A stretch of DNA of 25,693 bases from positions 1 through 25,693 of the forward strand of contig JBKJSM010000032.1 in NCBI GenBank assembly GCA_046594445.1. Direction: 5' to 3'. Numbering within the stretch: position 1 is the stretch's first letter; each line of letters starts with the position of its first letter. A program made the position numbers and the translations under genes. The notes below the pieces were generated by a model, which saw nothing but the letters and a program-made list of their open reading frames with translations, did no database searches and was not told the DNA's origin. The stretch is from Gaiellasilicea sp046594445. GTDB taxonomy: Bacteria; Actinomycetota; Thermoleophilia; Gaiellales; Gaiellaceae. Positions 21,842 to 25,693 of this stretch are shown here, one piece after another.

Positions 21842-22875
21842 CGGGCGCGGGGGCGATCGGCGCGTCGATCGCCTATCACCTGGCGCTTCGCGGGGCTGAC
21901 GACGTCGTGCTCGCGGACGTAGGAGCGATTGCCAGCGGGGCGAGTGGCAAGGCGATGGGCGGCGTCCGCCAGCAGTTTGTGACGGAGGCGGAGGTTCGCC
22001 TCGTCCAGAGCAGCATCCCGCTCTTTCGCGAGCTCGGGCCGCCGCTCTTCGAGCAGGTCGGCTACCTCTTTCTCGCGACGACGGAGCCGGGTCTCGCCGC
22101 CCTCGAGCAGCGCCGGGCCGTCCAGGCGGCGCTCGGGGTGCCGGTCGAGGCCGTCGATCCCGGCTTCGTGGACGGCCTGCGCGTGGACGACGTCCTCGGC
22201 GCGACGATCTGCCGCGAGGACGGGATCGCCGATCCCGGCGAGGTGACGCGGGAGCTCGTGCGCCGCGCCGCCGCGCGGGGGGTCGAGGTCAAGGAGGGGT
22301 GCGACGCGCTGAACGTGGACGCGGACGTGCTCGTGCTCGCCTGCGGCGCCCGCTCCGCGGAGGTCGCGCGGGCGCGCGGGATCGAGCTGCCGGTCCGCCC
22401 GCTCGTGCGCCAGCTCGCGGAGGTCGGACCGGTTGCGGACATCCCGCTCGACCTGCCGATGACGATCGAGGAGAACGGGTTCCACTTCCGACGGGTGGGC
22501 GCGGACGGAGTGCGGATCGCGATGGGAGAGCTCGAGCTCCGGTGGGACGGACCGGACGCCGTTCGCGACGATCTCGTCGAAGAGTGGCGCGACCGGCTCG
22601 CCGCTCGCTATCCGCGAGCGGCCGGGGTGCCGGTCCGTCGGGCCTGGGCCGGCTTCTACGACATGACTCCCGACGCGCACCCGATCATCGGCCCGGTGGC
22701 CGATGGCGTCTACGCGGCCTGCGGCTTCTCGGGGCACGGCTTCATGCAGTCGCCCGCGGTGGGGGACGCGGTTGCGGCGGAGCTGCTCGGCGAGACGCCG
22801 CCGTTCGACCTGGCGCCGTACCGCCTCGACCGTTTCAAGGCCGGCGCAATCTTCCCCGAGACGCTCGTCCTCTAG
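21823..22875 (+). CDS. FAD-dependent oxidoreductase, DAO family
   Basis: A 350-residue flavoprotein. The N-terminal Rossmann motif is VVVAGAGAIGASIAYHLALR, with a second cofactor segment GASGKAMGGVRQQF. A substrate-domain middle follows, then the C-terminal GFSGHGFMQSPAVGDAVAAEL that closes the FAD site in sarcosine/dimethylglycine/D-amino-acid dehydrogenase relatives. It probably oxidises a secondary or D-amino acid. No signal peptide is present. The ATG lies 19 nt inside the DapA-like gene, with GAGGAG a short way upstream; tight coupling to a keto-acid/imine-handling DapA relative suggests a two-step amino-acid catabolic pair. It ends 4 nt before the stop of the convergent small gene. Confidence 0.88.
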   Translation: MARVVVAGAGAIGASIAYHLALRGADDVVLADVGAIASGASGKAMGGVRQQFVTEAEVRLVQSSIPLFRELGPPLFEQVGYLFLATTEPGLAALEQRRAVQAALGVPVEAVDPGFVDGLRVDDVLGATICREDGIADPGEVTRELVRRAAARGVEVKEGCDALNVDADVLVLACGARSAEVARARGIELPVRPLVRQLAEVGPVADIPLDLPMTIEENGFHFRRVGADGVRIAMGELELRWDGPDAVRDDLVEEWRDRLAARYPRAAGVPVRRAWAGFYDMTPDAHPIIGPVADGVYAACGFSGHGFMQSPAVGDAVAAELLGETPPFDLAPYRLDRFKAGAIFPETLVL

Positions 22876-22879
22876 GGTC

Positions 22880-23209
22880 CTATTCGAACGCGAGCCCGAG
22901 GTGGGAGAGCTCGGCGTCGAGGAACCGCCCCTCCACCGAGGCCTCGAGATCGAACTCCTCGGTCAAGTCGGGATCCTTCCCGATCAGCTCCCGCACTCCG
23001 CTCGGCAGCGGCTGGTCGGCCGCTTCGCGCGTCTCGAAGAGTGAAAAGACGCCCCAGCGCTCCCCGAGCGGATCCGAGATCCACGCGCTGAAGCGCAGCC
23101 CCTCGACCTCGGCGAACTCGTCCACCGATTCGTCGCGCAGGTAGCGCCGGAGCTCCTCGATCGTGGTGAGCGAGTCGGCGAGGTTCCAGAGGACGATGCG
23201 GACGATCAA
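22880..23209 (-). CDS. Small dimeric alpha/beta-barrel (YdhR/ABM-like) protein
   Basis: A 109-residue protein whose pattern fits a ferredoxin-like dimeric barrel: strand MIVRIVLWNLADS, helix IEELRRYLRDES, strand GLRFSAWISDPLGERWGVFSLFETREAAD, then a helix region and a last strand (EEFDLEASVEGRF). YdhR-type monooxygenases and related stress proteins share this layout. No catalytic residue can be assigned. The start is TTG 23209, because a TGA lies two codons upstream in frame and no other start exists near the N-terminal strand. The first base of the TTG is the last paired base of a 12-bp inverted repeat, so expression may be controlled by that hairpin. It could be co-transcribed with the protease gene upstream. 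Confidence 0.7.
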   Translation of the reverse strand: MIVRIVLWNLADSLTTIEELRRYLRDESVDEFAEVEGLRFSAWISDPLGERWGVFSLFETREAADQPLPSGVRELIGKDPDLTEEFDLEASVEGRFLDAELSHLGLAFE

Positions 23210-23246
23210 CGGTCACCGGGCAGCAGGGAAGCCACCCGGTGACCGT
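23209..23246 (-). terminator. Perfect 12-bp inverted repeat after the protease gene, touching the next start
   Basis: The arms 23209-23220 and 23235-23246 are perfect complements (core CGGTCACCGGG / CCCGGTGACCG) separated by 14 nt. The hairpin begins 9 nt after the stop of the trypsin-fold gene, fitting a terminator. It has no T-run, and its 3' arm includes the first base of the downstream TTG start. It could equally be an attenuator, a translation-blocking element or a dyad operator. Confidence 0.75.
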
Positions 23247-23254
23247 AGCCGTTC

Positions 23255-23944
23255 TCAGGGGGCGAAGCTGTCGATGAAGGTGCGCACCGACGGGATGTCG
23301 ACCCGCTGCGCGTACGTCACGCCCGCGCAGTTCGAGTTCGTCCCACCGGAGGTGATCCCGATAATCGTGTCGCCGAGCAGCGTCGGCCCGCCCGAGTCGC
23401 CGAAGCAGACGCCACCCTTGTCCTGCGCCGGGTTCGCGGAAAGCTTGATGAAGCTGTCCGACTTCGAGCTCGAATCCTGGATCAGCTCCGAGGTCGCCCG
23501 GTACCGCTGCCTGACCTGGCCGGCGAAGTCCTTGGGAGGCACCCGAAGTCCGTACCCGACGGAGGTGACGCTCTGCCTCATCGGCAACTCCGCAACAGAG
23601 CCGAGCGCGGGCAACGTCGCGTACGGGGGAGGCATGTCCTCGTTCACCTTGACGATTGCAAGGTCGCCGGCGGACGAGCGGACAACCTCACCGGTGTAGA
23701 CGACGGTCCGGTCGCGCCCGTTCTCCGCGAAGACGATCTCGACCGACGATCCCTGCGGGAAGCAGTGCCCGGCGGTGAGGAACCGGTGGGGCGAGATCCT
23801 GGTGCCGGAGCAAAGGCTGCCGGGCAGCGAGGCCATTCCGACGTAGGGGTGGGCGTTGCCGTCGGGCACGCCGTTCAGGATCGCCTGCGCCGGGCTGGCA
23901 CCGAGCGCCAGCACGAGCGCACCGAGCAAGAGCAACTGTTTCAT
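23255..23944 (-). CDS. Secreted trypsin-fold (S1) serine protease
   Basis: A 229-residue protein. The signal peptide MKQLLLLGALVLALGASPAQA is followed at once by ILNGVPDG, the counterpart of the IVGG mature N-terminus; no propeptide is present. The catalytic triad is His60 (LTAGHC), Asp94 (GDLAIV) and Ser184 (CFGDSGGP). C45-C61 and C180 with the later NSNC Cys match S1 disulfides. Six residues before Ser184 (trypsin position 189) is Gly178, not Asp, so cleavage after Arg/Lys is not expected. GGAGAGGA (23948-23955) precedes the ATG, and a TTGACA promoter lies further upstream. The alternative upstream start would put 22 polar residues before the signal peptide. Codon use seems less GC-biased than in its neighbours, hinting at transfer. 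Physiological substrate unknown. Confidence 0.9.
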   Translation of the reverse strand: MKQLLLLGALVLALGASPAQAILNGVPDGNAHPYVGMASLPGSLCSGTRISPHRFLTAGHCFPQGSSVEIVFAENGRDRTVVYTGEVVRSSAGDLAIVKVNEDMPPPYATLPALGSVAELPMRQSVTSVGYGLRVPPKDFAGQVRQRYRATSELIQDSSSKSDSFIKLSANPAQDKGGVCFGDSGGPTLLGDTIIGITSGGTNSNCAGVTYAQRVDIPSVRTFIDSFAP

Positions 23945-23971
23945 GGGTCCTCTCCGAGAGTTTGTCGCCGC

Positions 23972-24007
23972 TGCACACAGGATTTGTGCAAGGCCGCGGT
24001 TTGTCAA
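23972..24007 (-). promoter_or_regulatory. Sigma70-type promoter with overlapping operator-like dyad for the S1 protease
   Basis: On the minus strand a consensus TTGACA (24007-24002), a 17-bp spacer and AATCCT (23984-23979) form the best promoter in the window. The inverted repeat TGCACA (23990-23985) / TGTGCA (23977-23972) is centred on the -10, so a dimeric regulator bound there would block RNA polymerase. The leader of about 28 nt contains a Shine-Dalgarno site. Confidence 0.65.
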
Positions 24008-24025
24008 CACTCGAAGGGGTGCTGG

Positions 24026-25582
24026 CTACATGCGGAAGATGCCGAACGTGCTTTCCGGAATCGGCGCGTTCAGCGCCGCCGAGATCCCGAGCGCGAGCAC
24101 CCGCCGCGTGTCGCGGGGGTCGATGATCCCGTCGTCCCAGAGCCGAGCCGTCGAGTAATACGGATTGCCCTCGGCCTCGTAGGTCGCGCGGATCTCCTCC
24201 GGGTCGGCGTCGCCGACGATCGAGAGGACGGTCGCGGCCTGCTCGCCGCCCATCACGGAGATGCGCGCATTCGGCCACATCCAGAGCTGCCGCGGGCCGT
24301 AGGCGCGGCCGCACATGGCGTAGTTCCCGGCGCCGAACGAGCCGCCGGTGACGACCGTGAACTTCGGCACGTCCGCGCAGGCGACTGCGGTCACGAGCTT
24401 GGCGCCGTCGCGCGCGATCCCGCCCTCCTCGTACTCCTTGCCGACCATGAAGCCGGTGATGTTCTGGAGGAAGACGAGCGGGATCCTCCGCTTGCACGCG
24501 AGCTCGATGAAGTGCGCGCCCTTCTGCGCCGACTCGGCGAAAAGGACGCCCTTGTTCGCGAGGATCGCGACCGGGTACCCCTCGATCCGCGCGAAGCCGC
24601 AGACGAGCGTCTCGCCGTAGAGAGCCTTGAACTCGGCGAAGCGGCTCCCGTCCACGATCCGTGCGATCAGCTCGTGGGCGTCCATCTCGTGCTTGAAGTC
24701 CTCCGGGACGAGCCCGTAGAGGTCGCCGGGGTCGAGTGCGGGCGGCTCCGGCGGCGCGATGTCCCATGGGACTTCTTTGCGCCGATGCAGGTTGCGGACG
24801 ATCTGGCGAGCGAGCGCGAGCGCGTGCTCGTCCGAGGTGGCGAAGTGATCGGCGACCCCGGAGCGGCGGGTGTGGACGTCCGCGCCGCCGAGCTCCTCGG
24901 CCGTCACGTCCTGGCCGGTGGCCGCCTTCACGAGCGGCGGCCCGCCGATGAAGATCGTCCCGGTGCCCTGCACGATCACGGTCTCGTCGCTCATCGCGGG
25001 CACGTAGGCGCCGCCGGCCGTGCAGGAGCCCATCACGACCGCGATCTGCGGGATCCCCTTTGCGGACATGCGCGCCTGGTTGTAGAAGATCCGGCCGAAG
25101 TGCTCGCGGTCGGGGAAGACCTCCGCCTGGAGCGGCAGGAACGCGCCGCCGGAATCGACCAGGTAGATGCACGGGAGGTGGTTCTGCTCGGCGACCTCCT
25201 GCGCGCGCAGGTGCTTCTTGACCGTGAGCGGGAAATAGGGGGCGCCCTTCACGGTCGCGTCGTTGGCCACGATCACGCACTCCTGCCCCTCGACGACGCC
25301 GATCCCCGTCACGATCCCGGCCGATGGCGCTGCGCCGTCGTACAGCTCCCAGGCGGCGAGCGCGTTCAGCTCGAGAAAGGCGGTTCCGGGGTCGACCAGC
25401 CGGTCGATCCGCTCGCGCGCGGTCAGCTTGCCCCGTGAGCGGTGTCGCTCGACCGATTGCTCGCCGCCTCCGCTCGAGACGAGGGCCGTTCGCTCCCGGA
25501 GCTCGGCCACGAGCGTCTCCATCCGCTCCGCGCGGCGCACGAACGCGTCGTCCCGCTCGACCTGCGTGGTGAGGAGAGCCAC
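24026..25582 (-). CDS. liuB: Acyl-CoA carboxylase beta subunit, methylcrotonyl-CoA carboxylase (LiuB/MCCB)-like
   Basis: A 518-residue carboxyltransferase that moves CO2 from biotin to an acyl-CoA. The N-domain contains RGKLTARERIDRLVDPGTAF, GAPYFPLTVKKHLRAQE, NHLPCIYLVDSGGAFLPLQ and FPDREHFGRIFYNQARMSA. The C-domain contains VFLQNITGFMVGKEYE, GGSFGAGNYAMCGRAYGPR, LWMWPNARISVMGGEQA and the C-terminus ESTFGIFRM. These blocks, especially the last, are those of methylcrotonyl-CoA carboxylase beta chains rather than propionyl-CoA ones. Length fits (about 535 in relatives). It starts at GTG 25582 behind TAGGCT at 6 nt, a leaderless layout. The biotin-bearing alpha subunit is 6.4 kb away on the same strand, where most genomes keep the two adjacent. 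Confidence 0.92.
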   Translation of the reverse strand: MALLTTQVERDDAFVRRAERMETLVAELRERTALVSSGGGEQSVERHRSRGKLTARERIDRLVDPGTAFLELNALAAWELYDGAAPSAGIVTGIGVVEGQECVIVANDATVKGAPYFPLTVKKHLRAQEVAEQNHLPCIYLVDSGGAFLPLQAEVFPDREHFGRIFYNQARMSAKGIPQIAVVMGSCTAGGAYVPAMSDETVIVQGTGTIFIGGPPLVKAATGQDVTAEELGGADVHTRRSGVADHFATSDEHALALARQIVRNLHRRKEVPWDIAPPEPPALDPGDLYGLVPEDFKHEMDAHELIARIVDGSRFAEFKALYGETLVCGFARIEGYPVAILANKGVLFAESAQKGAHFIELACKRRIPLVFLQNITGFMVGKEYEEGGIARDGAKLVTAVACADVPKFTVVTGGSFGAGNYAMCGRAYGPRQLWMWPNARISVMGGEQAATVLSIVGDADPEEIRATYEAEGNPYYSTARLWDDGIIDPRDTRRVLALGISAALNAPIPESTFGIFRM

Positions 25583-25588
25583 GGACTG

Positions 25589-25617
25589 AGCCTAACGAAC
25601 CCTCCCGCCGGTGCCGA
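25589..25617 (-). promoter_or_regulatory. Candidate leaderless promoter of the carboxylase beta gene
   Basis: On the minus strand TCGGCA (25617-25612), a 17-bp spacer and TAGGCT (25594-25589) end exactly 6 nt before GTG 25582. No Shine-Dalgarno is visible. Confidence 0.5.
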
Positions 25618-25627
25618 TGAGGGCTTG

Positions 25628-25693
25628 ATGCGGCGACCCGGCGTCAGTCGTCGCAGCGAGCCGATTGAGGTTCGAGGTCCCTTTCCCGGCCTT
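25628..25693 (+). CDS. Possible start of a plus-strand gene running off the window
   Basis: From ATG 25628 the frame stays open to the edge for 22 codons (MRRPGVSRRSEPIEVRGPFP, then GL). GAGGG lies 5 nt upstream. The remaining gap to the carboxylase beta start would be only 45 bp, consistent with the tight divergent pairs elsewhere here. It is too short to recognise a family. Confidence 0.25.
   Translation, partial: MRRPGVSRRSEPIEVRGPFPGL

Noticed and set aside
25655..25693. GGTTCGA near the right edge as the T-arm of a tRNA
   Set aside because: The flanking 5-nt stems do not pair (TGAGG with TCCCT has two mismatches), and no acceptor, D or anticodon arm can be placed on either strand.
1..25693. 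CRISPR arrays, insertion sequences, phage genes or att sites
   Set aside because: No spaced direct repeats, transposase or integrase domains, or terminal inverted repeats with target duplications were seen on either strand.

Overview
This window comes from a very GC-rich (about 70% by eye), densely packed bacterial chromosome. Zinc-ribbon/cyclase/AAA/TPR proteins, actinobacterial-style acyl-CoA carboxylase subunits, SpoIID-like and glycoside-hydrolase secreted proteins, and starts with a -10 hexamer directly upstream all point to a deep-branching high-GC actinobacterium, most likely Thermoleophilia (Solirubrobacterales/Gaiellales). That placement is an inference from protein style, with no marker gene to confirm it. 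I see no rRNA, tRNA, CRISPR array, insertion sequence, integrase or phage gene. No gene-free stretch exceeds about 110 bases.

Layout. (1) 1-4739, signalling/proteolysis: a partial GAF-domain gene and an intracellular subtilisin-like protease overlap by 8 nt on the minus strand. They diverge from a large zinc-ribbon + class III cyclase + AAA ATPase + TPR protein. (2) 4736-6564, minus strand: a YcnI-like membrane-anchored secreted protein followed by a metallo-beta-lactamase/double-rhodanese protein of the persulfide dioxygenase type. (3) 6657-12128, plus strand: a complete oligopeptide ABC transporter, oppA-oppB-oppC-oppD-oppF. Every junction after oppB overlaps by 1-4 nt, and a 20-bp hairpin with a UUCG loop lies between oppA and oppB. 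(4) 12191-14206: a multi-pass membrane protein whose GGDEF and HD-GYP domains are both degenerate. (5) 14249-25582: minus-strand acyl-CoA metabolism genes (acyl-CoA dehydrogenase, carboxylase alpha, methylglutaconyl-CoA-hydratase-like crotonase, methylcrotonyl-CoA-carboxylase-like beta). They are interleaved with plus-strand genes: an SCP2 protein, a tiny membrane protein, a SpoIID-like protein, a clan GH-A hydrolase, and a DapA-like lyase overlapping a DAO-type flavoenzyme. Two minus-strand genes, an alpha/beta-barrel protein and a secreted trypsin-fold protease, complete the region. The window ends in a possible start of another plus-strand gene.

How the genes fit together. The dispersed minus-strand set could supply most of the leucine (isovaleryl-CoA to HMG-CoA) route: carboxylation of methylcrotonyl-CoA by the alpha and beta subunits, then hydration by the LiuC-like enzyme. 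The acyl-CoA dehydrogenase, however, has the ordinary short/medium-chain catalytic Glu and not the isovaleryl-CoA dehydrogenase arrangement. The Opp importer would bring in peptides whose amino acids feed such catabolism. The two secreted proteins at 17620-20237 share a C-terminal beta-rich module and probably act at the cell wall.

The most interesting signals lie in the short spaces between genes. Divergent pairs are only 24-92 bp apart, with back-to-back or interlocked -10/-35 elements. Three convergent pairs share overlapping stop codons within a 4-base CTAG or TTAG. Several starts sit exactly 6 nt behind a TANNNT hexamer, as expected for leaderless mRNAs. The trypsin-fold gene is the exception: it has a TTGACA promoter, an operator-like dyad and a good Shine-Dalgarno site. 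I found no clearly new defence or mobile system. The nearest candidate is the GAF + intracellular S8 protease + cyclase/ATPase/TPR cluster at the left edge, and that link is inferred only from position.
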